From a bacterium (lineage in GTDB: Bacteria > Patescibacteriota > Gracilibacteria > UBA1369 > GCA-2718715), in NCBI GenBank assembly GCA_018662325.1, contig JABJGM010000007.1, positions 114,721 through 178,720 of the forward strand: DNA of 64,000 bases, given 5' to 3'. Shown in pieces: positions 33,866-41,845 of the stretch (position 1 is its first letter; the number at the start of each line of letters is the position of its first letter). Below the pieces are notes generated by a model. It did no database searches, was not told the DNA's origin, and was given only the letters and a program-made list of their open reading frames with translations. The position numbers and the translations under genes are program-made.

Positions 33866-35689
33866 ATGAATCTAGAAAAACTAATTGAATCCGCAATTAA
33901 TAAATCAGGATATTCGAACGAAAAAATAGTTTTACAAAAACCAAAGCACGAAAAATTTGGTGATTATTCCACTCCAGTTGCTATGCAAATTGCTAAGAAA
34001 ATCCATAAAAATCCAATGGAAATAGCTAATGTAATTGTTAGAAATTTACCGATTGCAGATAATATTTCAAAAGCTGAAGTGGTAAGTCCGGGTTTTATAA
34101 ATCTTTATTTAGTAAAAGAGTACGCTTTCGATAATGCAAAAAAACTTTTAGATAGAGATTATGTTAGATCTGAAGTTCTAAAAAAAATTACCCTTAGCAT
34201 CAAAGATGGAATATTAGTGGAGCACACTCACGTAAATCCAAGTAAGTCCATGCATATAGGGCATCTTCGAAATACTTTTATTGGAGATAGTTTAGTGCGT
34301 TTTTATAGGTTCCTAGACTTAAAGGCTTATGCTCTTTATTACCAAAATGACGTTGGAATGCAGGTTTCTGCTTTGTCTTTAGCTAGACAAATGGAGTTAA
34401 ATGACCCAGCAAATTATGATAGTTATTTAGGATGGGCGGATGATACATACTCTAAAATATCCAGCATGATAAAAAATGATCCTGCGTTAGAAGAGAAAAG
34501 AGAAGGAATCCATAAAGAGATGATTAGCTTTGATTCTAAGGCCTGGGATTTAGCATTGGATTTATCAACGAATATTTTAAAGGAAATTTTCAACTATTTA
34601 AGCAAGATAAATGTAGAATTTGACTTTATTATCAAAGAATCTGATGTTTTGATTAATCAAGTTTGGGAGAAGGCTTTTGAGTTGCTCAAGCAAAGCGAAA
34701 GTTTTTACAAAGCAGAATCTGGAGATAAAAAAGGTTGTTATATGCTCAAAATGCCCAATCAAGATGATAAAATTATTGTAAGGTCAAACGGAGTTCCAAC
34801 CTATGTTGGTAATGATATAGCTCTTCATTTATGGAAGTATGGTCAACTTGATGATTTTAATTATTCTGATTTTAAATATTTATCCGAAAACATTATTCCG
34901 ATATCTGAACCAAATGGAAGTTTGGATTTTAAAAGACCCGAGATTAATACTGTTGTGAATGTGGTTGGTAATGAGCAGTCTTACCCTCAGGAAGTTGTAA
35001 AGCAATCCTTAAGTTCGCTTGGTCACGATGATTTATCGGAAAATTTCATTCATGTTAACTACGGATTTGTATATTTAAGCCCAAGGTCATGTGATATTCT
35101 TAATCTTCCTTACAATGAAGGAGATACTCAAATTAAAATTTCGGGTAGAGCTGGAACAGTTTTAACTGCGCATGATTTTATAGTGCATTTACAAAATAAA
35201 TTATGCGAAAACTTTCCAGATTCCCCTGAGTTATCAAATATAGCAATTACTACGGCAAAATATGAGTTGTTGAAAATAGACACCTATAAAGATATTGTAT
35301 TTGACTTAGAAAGAGCATGTGATTTAAAGGGAAATACAGGTTCGTATATTTTGTACACCTATGCAAGAATGAATGGAGTTTTAAATAAGGCTAATACTAG
35401 TGATTATTTAGACGAAAACATTTCAAGCTTAAATGAATTCGAATCCAATCTTTTAAATGAAATTAATAATTTTTTAGATGTACTGGCAAAGTTTTATAAT
35501 AATTTTACGCCATCAACCCTTTGTTCCTATTTACAAAACCTCTGCTTAATGTATAATAGTTTCTATTCAAACTCAAAAATTATTGGAGTAAAAGAAGAAA
35601 AGCAAAGATTAGCACTTACTAAGATAGCATTTAATATCCTAGGTTTATCCTTTGAAATACTCGGTTTGAATAAGATCGATAAAATGTAA
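33866..35689 (+). CDS. argS: Arginyl-tRNA synthetase
   Basis: 607 residues. The N-terminal Add-1 domain ('KPKHEKFGDYSTPVAMQIAKK') is followed by the HIGH signature in 'HVNPSKSMHIGHLRNTFIGDS' and 'YYQNDVGMQ'. An anticodon-binding C-domain contains 'GSYILYTYARMNGVL'. The KMSK element is replaced by 'ISGRAGTV', and ArgRS enzymes often lack the canonical form. Charges tRNA-Arg. The next gene begins 11 bases downstream. Confidence 0.95.
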   Translation: MNLEKLIESAINKSGYSNEKIVLQKPKHEKFGDYSTPVAMQIAKKIHKNPMEIANVIVRNLPIADNISKAEVVSPGFINLYLVKEYAFDNAKKLLDRDYVRSEVLKKITLSIKDGILVEHTHVNPSKSMHIGHLRNTFIGDSLVRFYRFLDLKAYALYYQNDVGMQVSALSLARQMELNDPANYDSYLGWADDTYSKISSMIKNDPALEEKREGIHKEMISFDSKAWDLALDLSTNILKEIFNYLSKINVEFDFIIKESDVLINQVWEKAFELLKQSESFYKAESGDKKGCYMLKMPNQDDKIIVRSNGVPTYVGNDIALHLWKYGQLDDFNYSDFKYLSENIIPISEPNGSLDFKRPEINTVVNVVGNEQSYPQEVVKQSLSSLGHDDLSENFIHVNYGFVYLSPRSCDILNLPYNEGDTQIKISGRAGTVLTAHDFIVHLQNKLCENFPDSPELSNIAITTAKYELLKIDTYKDIVFDLERACDLKGNTGSYILYTYARMNGVLNKANTSDYLDENISSLNEFESNLLNEINNFLDVLAKFYNNFTPSTLCSYLQNLCLMYNSFYSNSKIIGVKEEKQRLALTKIAFNILGLSFEILGLNKIDKM

Positions 35690-35700
35690 TTGAAGTAAAA

Positions 35701-37956
35701 TTGAAAAAATTTTATAGAGAGAATGATGTATATAATGAGTCAAAACTCGAGAGGATAGAGCAGTTTACCGACTCCTTTATGGAAAATTATTATCATTGTA
35801 TGGATGGTTATAATGAAAAATTTCAATTATTAAAGATATCAGTACCATCGGATTTATTGCATGTTTTTGAAAGGATTCAAGAGGTTTTTGCTATAACACC
35901 AGTAAGTTTTTTAGTAGATGGTCTAAAAAAGAGTAGGTTGTTATGTGATAGTGATATTGAAGAATTATTATTTTTGCATACGGACTTTTTTCAGGATTTA
36001 TCCAGAGTTGGTACTGGTGTATTGGGATCGATACAATCTATTTTTGAAAATAACTTAAGGTACACTCCTCAAAATTGTCTTCTTAAGGTTTGTGAATTAT
36101 TCTTTTATTTGAATGCAAATCCAGAATTTGAAGATGTTTTTTATGGGATTACGACTAAGTTTTTCAAGGAATCTCTGCCTAAAGAATTCACGCCTTTGAG
36201 TTTCATATCTATTCTAGAGGATAAAAAAGGCTTGGAGTATTTTATCAAAAATAAAATATATTATCGGTATTTTTGCTCCTTAAACGAAGCTGTAATTGAT
36301 GGTCAAACTAATGTGAGTGCATTTAATGTTAGTTCTTTTCCTGAAGATAGACATATATATATATCTTTGATAGAGTTTATTTTTGAAAAGGAAAAAGAGT
36401 TCAATCTTTTTGTTACCGATCTTTTGTATGAGATAGCTGCTTTTTATGAAAGGTCTTACGATTTCAAATTGGATTCCTATGCTTTCGATAAATTAATTCA
36501 AAGCAAAAGAAGTCTGCATTTAGATAGATTATTGCTTACATGGGACTATCAAGATTTAGTTGGGGAGTCTTTCTCTTCTTGTGTGATAAGTTCGAATATA
36601 GAGGTTCATAAGTATAAAAATATTTATCTGTATATGTTTTTAAGTCGCCTAAAAATCTGCTCCGTAATCGATTGTTCCGATCTTGATCAAGTGATTATGG
36701 TGAATAGGGACTTTGTTGTTGAGTATATTTTTGAGAATCCGTTACATTTTCCTTTTTTAATCAAGCATATTAGTGTGAAACAAATTTTTTTAGAGTCTAG
36801 TTTTAATGAATTTAAAGAAATAGATTTTGCTCGATTGATTAATGAAGATTTTTCTAATTCTGATAAGTTTTTACAAATTTTAATTTATCACTTTAAAAAG
36901 AAAAATATAAAATATATTTCCTTTTTAATTTCCATGATTCCCTGGCTAGAAAAAGAACCATATTTTGCTGATTTAATTGACACCGCTTTAGTTTTTTTTA
37001 GTTATTCAAAGTCGAATGTAAAAAAAATATCATCTTTTTTCTATATGGTGTATCAAGAGTTTAGACAATTGGATGTTGAAGATTTTAATTTAAATGTAGG
37101 AGAGTTTTTTAAGACTGAAGGTCAAATGGTTAGTTTGGAGTCTTTTATTCAGAATTATAAAAGTTTTTATTTGAAACGAGGGACTTATAGAATTAAATAC
37201 AATGGTTTGCAATCTCTTTCTGAGGATCAGAGTTCAATTTCATCTAGGGTGTTAACTGTTCTGAGGTCTTTAAGTCGTGATAAAGATTCTGGTCTATATG
37301 TTAATAGTTTAATGGATGCGTTTGATGCTCGATATAATAAAGTATTTACTGATTACAAGTTTCCTGAATTTTATGAAAGTCTAGAGTTTTTAAAGTTAAA
37401 TGGTGTACAGGCTTCCCTCGATGATTTTTCGGTGTCTGTTCAAAGTGATTTTGAATCCTTGTTTTTTGTAGGAAGATTTCCTTATGATACATGTTTTGCA
37501 TATGACCAACCTCTTACAAATAAATTTCTTGTGTCTTATATTGTTGAGCCATCAGTTACCTGTTGGTATTTTTATAAGTTAGGAAAAGTGGTTGCAAGGA
37601 GGGTAATGGTTCAGGCAAAAATGCATAATCAAAAAGTCTTTCTGGCTATGCCTGTTTATACCTCTTATGAAAATATTTCTGATTTAGAATACTTTGAATT
37701 TTTGACAGAATTTTTATGTCTTGAAAATAATATCCCTTTGATTGTTTATGATCAAAGCTCAGGTTGTCATCCTGTAATGGATAAAGTTTATAGTGGGCCT
37801 TCTCAGAAAACAGAGGTTACTTTAGATTTTATACGCACAGATTCCTTTAAGTTCGATTTTTTAAGTAATGAGGCTAAAGTAGACTATAATTCCAAAAGCA
37901 GCTCTTACACCTTAAATACAGAGATATCTGGGTATCTTATATTAGATGGGTCATAA
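35701..37956 (+). CDS. Large protein of unknown function
   Basis: 751 residues from a TTG start at 35701, directly after argS. There is no signal peptide or membrane helix. Residues 1-560 look mainly α-helical, rich in Phe, Leu, Tyr and Asp, like a helical repeat scaffold. Residues ~575-690 change character: 'FVGRFPYDTCFAYDQPLTNKFL', then 'SVTCWYFYKLGKVVARRVMVQAKM', 'KVFLAMPVYTSY'. I read this as a compact α/β domain with two conserved-looking cysteines (in DTCFAY and VTCWYF). I cannot place it in a family. Start choice is uncertain because no Shine-Dalgarno exists. Confidence 0.6.
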   Translation: MKKFYRENDVYNESKLERIEQFTDSFMENYYHCMDGYNEKFQLLKISVPSDLLHVFERIQEVFAITPVSFLVDGLKKSRLLCDSDIEELLFLHTDFFQDLSRVGTGVLGSIQSIFENNLRYTPQNCLLKVCELFFYLNANPEFEDVFYGITTKFFKESLPKEFTPLSFISILEDKKGLEYFIKNKIYYRYFCSLNEAVIDGQTNVSAFNVSSFPEDRHIYISLIEFIFEKEKEFNLFVTDLLYEIAAFYERSYDFKLDSYAFDKLIQSKRSLHLDRLLLTWDYQDLVGESFSSCVISSNIEVHKYKNIYLYMFLSRLKICSVIDCSDLDQVIMVNRDFVVEYIFENPLHFPFLIKHISVKQIFLESSFNEFKEIDFARLINEDFSNSDKFLQILIYHFKKKNIKYISFLISMIPWLEKEPYFADLIDTALVFFSYSKSNVKKISSFFYMVYQEFRQLDVEDFNLNVGEFFKTEGQMVSLESFIQNYKSFYLKRGTYRIKYNGLQSLSEDQSSISSRVLTVLRSLSRDKDSGLYVNSLMDAFDARYNKVFTDYKFPEFYESLEFLKLNGVQASLDDFSVSVQSDFESLFFVGRFPYDTCFAYDQPLTNKFLVSYIVEPSVTCWYFYKLGKVVARRVMVQAKMHNQKVFLAMPVYTSYENISDLEYFEFLTEFLCLENNIPLIVYDQSSGCHPVMDKVYSGPSQKTEVTLDFIRTDSFKFDFLSNEAKVDYNSKSSSYTLNTEISGYLILDGS

Positions 37957-37959
37957 TAA

Positions 37960-37982
37960 AAAAAAACCTCGTAAGAAGTTTT
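37960..37982. terminator. Weak terminator between the 751-residue protein and tRNA-Pro
   Basis: AAAACCTC and GAAGTTTT around GTAA with one mismatch; A-run upstream. It resembles the perfect hairpin at 27032. Confidence 0.45.
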
Positions 37983-37984
37983 AG

Positions 37985-38061
37985 TGGTCGGGGTTACAGG
38001 ACTCGAACCTGTGACCTCTCGGTCCCAAACCGAACGCGCTAGCCAACTGCGCTAAACCCCG
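37985..38061 (-). tRNA. tRNA-Pro (UGG), CCA encoded
   Basis: 77 nt on the minus strand. The acceptor CGGGGTT/AACCCCG, the D-arm AGCGCAGTTGGCTAGCGCG, the anticodon loop TTTGGGA (TGG) and the T-arm AGGTTCGAGTCCT are present, and the 3' ACCA is encoded. Confidence 0.96.
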
Positions 38062-38096
38062 ATGTAAAAAAAGCTTATCTATAATTAATTAAAAAA

Positions 38097-38540
38097 TCAA
38101 GTTAAATTTTTATAGCTATTGTTAATCTTGTCTTCAAATTTTTTCATTTCAAGCTCTTGTGAGTCATTTTTGTGGTCAAAGCCAAGCACGTGAAGTGTAC
38201 CGTGAATAGTTAAGAATAATAGTTCTTCTTTTAATGAGTGTTTTTTTTCTAACGCTTGGGTTTTTGCCTTTTCTAAAGATATAAAAATTTCACCCGATAG
38301 CTCATGGTCAAACATTTTTTCCTGTCTGTAGTCAAATGACAGTACGTCGGGAAGGTAGTCTTTATCCCTGAATTCCTTGTTTAGTTTTATGATATCTTTA
38401 TTTGGCAGTAACTGGAGGTTGATTTGGTGAACGTCTTCTTTTTTATAGATTTCATTATTTAGATTGTTGCGTGATATAGCTTGTTCAAGGTGTTTTAGGT
38501 TTATTTCTGGGATAGATCCGTCTGTTATTATTTTTATCAT
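38097..38540 (-). CDS. ybeY: Endoribonuclease YbeY (rRNA maturation)
   Basis: The C-terminal zinc motif 'LTIHGTLHVLGFDHKND' (HGxLHLxGxDH) identifies YbeY, needed for 16S rRNA 3' maturation and ribosome quality control. 'NKEFRDKDYLPDVLSFDY' (NxxyRxxdxpTDVLSF) is a second hallmark, with Thr replaced by Pro-Asp neighbours. The frame extends to ATG 38666, but the extra 42 residues (polar, Ser/Lys/Thr-rich) are not family-like. YbeY normally begins at about 'MIKIITDG', so I place the start at 38540. If so, 38541-38727 is regulatory DNA rather than code. Confidence 0.85.
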   Translation of the reverse strand: MIKIITDGSIPEINLKHLEQAISRNNLNNEIYKKEDVHQINLQLLPNKDIIKLNKEFRDKDYLPDVLSFDYRQEKMFDHELSGEIFISLEKAKTQALEKKHSLKEELLFLTIHGTLHVLGFDHKNDSQELEMKKFEDKINNSYKNLT

Positions 38541-38727
38541 TTTTTGTATTTTACTTTGTCCTGACTTTACATTTTTTTGACATGACTTGTCAATGACTGT
38601 CGTTTGTTTTGAAAAAAGCTTTGTTAAAGTCTTTTTATTGGTTATAATGTCTGTGTCGTTAGACATATATCAGGACGTAATATTCTGTCTGTCCTGATAT
38701 TAAATAAAAAGTACTTAATTTGTCTTT
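38541..38727. promoter_or_regulatory. Regulatory spacer with inverted repeat and GACA/TGTC clusters
   Basis: A perfect 10-base inverted repeat, ATATCAGGAC (38667-38676) and GTCCTGATAT (38691-38700), lies between ybeY and the HTH gene. The rest of the spacer contains an unusual density of GACA/TGTC and GTCA/TGAC tetramers (for example around 38558-38600 and 38649-38666). A TTGACA is present on the minus strand near 38585-38590. This looks like an array of protein-binding sites. Confidence 0.5.
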
Positions 38728-39354
38728 ATGCCTATACAGGGGTTTAATGTTACTAGAGAGGTTGCATCGCGACTAATCGGGAAGTCATTGCGTACAATAG
38801 ATAGGTATTTAAAAAGCGGAAAAATACGCTTTATCAAAATAGAGGGACGTACCTGGTTGTCTCGAGAAGATGTTCTTTCTTTGGCAAAAAAAGAGAGTTA
38901 TATAGAAGACATTGACGTCGATTTAAGCCCGTCTGTCAGTAGCGACAGTCATTCTAGCGTTGATTTAAATACTAATAAGTTACCGGTTAAGGCTGCTGAA
39001 GTAGGTTTTTTACAACAAAAAAATGCTGATCTTTTGCTTCAGTTAAGTAAAAATAAAAATTTATTAAATTTAGCTTTAAAAAAGATAAAAATATTAAAAT
39101 CCGATCTTTCAGATAGTGTTTCTTTAAAAGATCATAAAACTAAGGTCGAATTGTATAAAGAGAATCAAAAGAAATATCAGAATTATATTAAAAAAATGGA
39201 CTTTTATTATAAAAATCAGCAGAAGAAATATATTAGTCAAATTTCTACTGTTAATCATAGATTAGATTCTGAGAAGCTTAATAAGATGGTAATAGCTTTT
39301 ATTTTAGGCTTAATTTTAATTATTCAACCTTTTATTTTTATCTTCTTTAAATAG
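38728..39354 (+). CDS. Membrane-anchored HTH coiled-coil protein
   Basis: 208 residues. Residues ~5-52 are a helix-turn-helix of the excisionase/MerR type ('REVASRLIGKSLRTIDRYLKSGKIRFIKI', then 'TWLSREDVLSLA'). Residues ~90-180 form a Lys/Gln-rich coiled coil, and residues ~187-206 are a C-terminal membrane helix (VIAFILGLILIIQPFIFIFF). Such a protein could hold a DNA site at the membrane or be a membrane-linked repressor. It is the paralogue-like partner of the gene at 31095. The inverted repeat in the spacer just upstream suggests autoregulation. Confidence 0.7.
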   Translation: MPIQGFNVTREVASRLIGKSLRTIDRYLKSGKIRFIKIEGRTWLSREDVLSLAKKESYIEDIDVDLSPSVSSDSHSSVDLNTNKLPVKAAEVGFLQQKNADLLLQLSKNKNLLNLALKKIKILKSDLSDSVSLKDHKTKVELYKENQKKYQNYIKKMDFYYKNQQKKYISQISTVNHRLDSEKLNKMVIAFILGLILIIQPFIFIFFK

Positions 39355-39445
39355 ATTGTTCAATGTTTTACTAAATAAGTCTTTCTATGTAGTTGATAGA
39401 AAGATAATTTTATGTTAGTATTGCTAGATTTAATTTAATTAGAAC

Positions 39446-41845
39446 ATGAAAACAAAAATTTGCAAGATTTTAAATATCATGGTATTGATATATATATTCA
39501 ACTTCCCTACTGTGTTGGCAGACGAACAAAATATGCTTGATCAAAACCTAGAATTGGACTTAATAGATGAGACGATAGTAGAGGTTTTACCTTCTAGTGA
39601 TTTAGTTGATGTTACAGATGATTCGAGCGAGGTAAACGTTAGTAATCAAGAGCAATACTCTGATTTTGAAGCAGAGAAGGATTTTGTTGATTACGACTTC
39701 AGTGATGAATATTCAGATCCTAGTTTTTTGCCTATACAAGACGAAGAAGTTACCACGGATCAAGTTGAGCCAGATTTGTATTTAGAACCTAGTGAATTGT
39801 TCAACTCACAATCCCCTGTTGATAATATTTTACAACACGAAGATCAATCAGAACCAGCGCAAGCTACAGAAACACCAGAAGATGAATCAGAATCAATCCA
39901 AGCTACAGAAACACCAGAAGATGAATCAGAATCAATCCAAGCTACAGAGACACCAGAAGATGAATCAGAATCAATCCAAGCTACAGAAACACCAGAAGAT
40001 GAATCAGAATCAATCCAAGCTACAGAAGCACAAGAAACTCAAATAGAACCAACACAGGCACTAGAAGCACAAGAAACTCAAATAGAACCAACACAGGCAC
40101 CAGAAGCACAAGAAACTCAAATAGAACCAACGCAGGCACTAGAAGCACAAGAAACTCAAATAGAACCAACACAGGCTACTGAAGAACACGAAGAGCAATT
40201 AGAAGTAACACAAGCTACCGAAGTACCAGGAATACAAGCACAAGAGCAAGAGCAAGAGCAAGAGATTGATAATTCACAAGCAGATGCAAATCAAGAGCTT
40301 TTAGATTTTTCTGTGCAAAATGATAATTCTTTTAGAGGGATAAGTGAAGATGAGCCGATATCGGATAATTCAGATCTATTGATTCAAGATGAGTCGTTTG
40401 AAATTCATGTACGGTCTGAAGATTCTGTTGAAAAACAGGAAAGCAAGCATGAACAAGAAATGTATACAATCGACTACCCTCTTCTGGAAGGTGAAAATAG
40501 TGAGCTAGGTACTCAATCTGATTCACGCTTAAAGTCGACTACTCAAGCAATTGAAAGTAGTGGTTTTGAAACATTTTTTATTGAAGCTAAGGATATAAAA
40601 AATAGTAATCTAAATGAAATTAACATTCCAAAAGACTATAGTCTATTTGAGAAAAAACATAGCCTTAATAACTTAAGCTTAGGTTCATTTGAATTTCAAA
40701 AAAAAGAAAGAATAGATATTCTGAAAAATTATGAATCAAGTCTAAAGAGTTTAGATATTGATGGTTCAAGGGATCAAGGTGCAGATGGATCTAAGTCTAA
40801 AGCTTTATTTTATAACTCAAAATTGAGAAGTCTTAGTATTGTTGCTTTCGCAAGCCATGATATTCAAATGAGTAGCCCAAAAAAAACGGCCTTATCATCG
40901 ACTGATCAAGCCCGGGAAGACTTACAAAGAAAACATGATTCTTTAGGCTTTCTAGATAAAGTTCATCCTTCTAAAGTATCTCAAGATTTAAATGCTGATG
41001 GCTGTGCTGACTTAATTGAAAATAATCTTGAATTTAGAAAATTTTGTAACTTTCTAGATCATAATACAGTTAATCAAACTGATCGTTTGAGTTTGAATTT
41101 AGATAGTATAAAAAATGTGTTCAACACCCAAAAGGTGGTTTTAAATGGAGTAGCCAAAGCTAATTCTAAAGTTGAGCTTCATTTAGTGTCAGTTGATAGC
41201 GACAAAATACTGTCAGTTTTAGAAAGTGATAAAAATGGGAATTTCATTTATTTGTTAGACTCAAGTCTAGTTCCATCAAAAGCTAGGTTTTATTTAAAAG
41301 ATGAATTTTCAAATGTTTCTAAAGATTATAGTTATGCTTTTGATTATTCTAAGCAGAAACAAAGTCCCAAGATTTTAAAGTTTTGTGGTCAAAATTATGA
41401 ATCCGGAAATGTGGTTTTATGTAATCCAAAAGAAGGTTTTGATATTAAATTAAAATCCGAGTATCAAACTTTGACTAAAGCTTATTTTAACTCGGTTATT
41501 CACACTGCAATGGTTGCAACCAATAACACTCAAGATATTGCAGTTGTAAATCCCGATTCAAACATTAAATCTGATTTAAAAAGTGGGGAAGTTCATAGGG
41601 TAATCTTACAAAATTTTGATCCTCTGAACCCAAGTGTGCTTTCTGAGCCAGTAGAAATTTTTTATAAGGTTCATTATCCCATAATAAACCCTGTTTTACT
41701 GCCGTTATTTGTTTTACTTTTTTTATTAGCTGTGGTAATATTATATGATTACTTAATTTATAGTTATCAAGAATTAAATTCTAAATTGATTTATGAAAGT
41801 TACCAAGTATTTAAAAATTCTGATATTAGCCATAGCTCTAACTAG
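39446..41845 (+). CDS. Repeat-rich surface protein with C-terminal membrane anchor
   Basis: 799 residues. A signal peptide (residues ~1-25, ending at FPTVLADE) is followed by a very acidic Asp/Glu/Gln/Ser/Thr region to ~400. Inside it are nine tandem 13-residue repeats (ATETPEDESESIQ-type, then ALEAQETQIEPTQ-type; 39863-40213). A thrombospondin-3-like Asp-rich motif 'DLNADGCADLIENN' lies near 515, and β-sandwich-like sequence ('LNGVAKANSKVELHLVSVD') follows. One membrane helix (~749-770) leaves a short cytoplasmic tail. It is likely an adhesin or wall-spanning stalk. The last 53 bases overlap the start of the next gene in a different frame. Confidence 0.75.
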   Translation: MKTKICKILNIMVLIYIFNFPTVLADEQNMLDQNLELDLIDETIVEVLPSSDLVDVTDDSSEVNVSNQEQYSDFEAEKDFVDYDFSDEYSDPSFLPIQDEEVTTDQVEPDLYLEPSELFNSQSPVDNILQHEDQSEPAQATETPEDESESIQATETPEDESESIQATETPEDESESIQATETPEDESESIQATEAQETQIEPTQALEAQETQIEPTQAPEAQETQIEPTQALEAQETQIEPTQATEEHEEQLEVTQATEVPGIQAQEQEQEQEIDNSQADANQELLDFSVQNDNSFRGISEDEPISDNSDLLIQDESFEIHVRSEDSVEKQESKHEQEMYTIDYPLLEGENSELGTQSDSRLKSTTQAIESSGFETFFIEAKDIKNSNLNEINIPKDYSLFEKKHSLNNLSLGSFEFQKKERIDILKNYESSLKSLDIDGSRDQGADGSKSKALFYNSKLRSLSIVAFASHDIQMSSPKKTALSSTDQAREDLQRKHDSLGFLDKVHPSKVSQDLNADGCADLIENNLEFRKFCNFLDHNTVNQTDRLSLNLDSIKNVFNTQKVVLNGVAKANSKVELHLVSVDSDKILSVLESDKNGNFIYLLDSSLVPSKARFYLKDEFSNVSKDYSYAFDYSKQKQSPKILKFCGQNYESGNVVLCNPKEGFDIKLKSEYQTLTKAYFNSVIHTAMVATNNTQDIAVVNPDSNIKSDLKSGEVHRVILQNFDPLNPSVLSEPVEIFYKVHYPIINPVLLPLFVLLFLLAVVILYDYLIYSYQELNSKLIYESYQVFKNSDISHSSN
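39863..40213 (+). repeat. Nine tandem 39-base coding repeats
   Basis: Units of exactly 39 bases in frame. Four near-identical copies encode ATETPEDESESIQ (39863-40018), then four encode (T/L/P)EAQETQIEPTQ types (40019-40174), and one is diverged (40175-40213). Expect length variation between strains. Confidence 0.95.

Noticed and set aside
39863..40213. Regularly spaced repeats that could suggest a CRISPR array
   Set aside because: The units are contiguous 39-base coding repeats in frame with a secreted protein and have no unique spacers.
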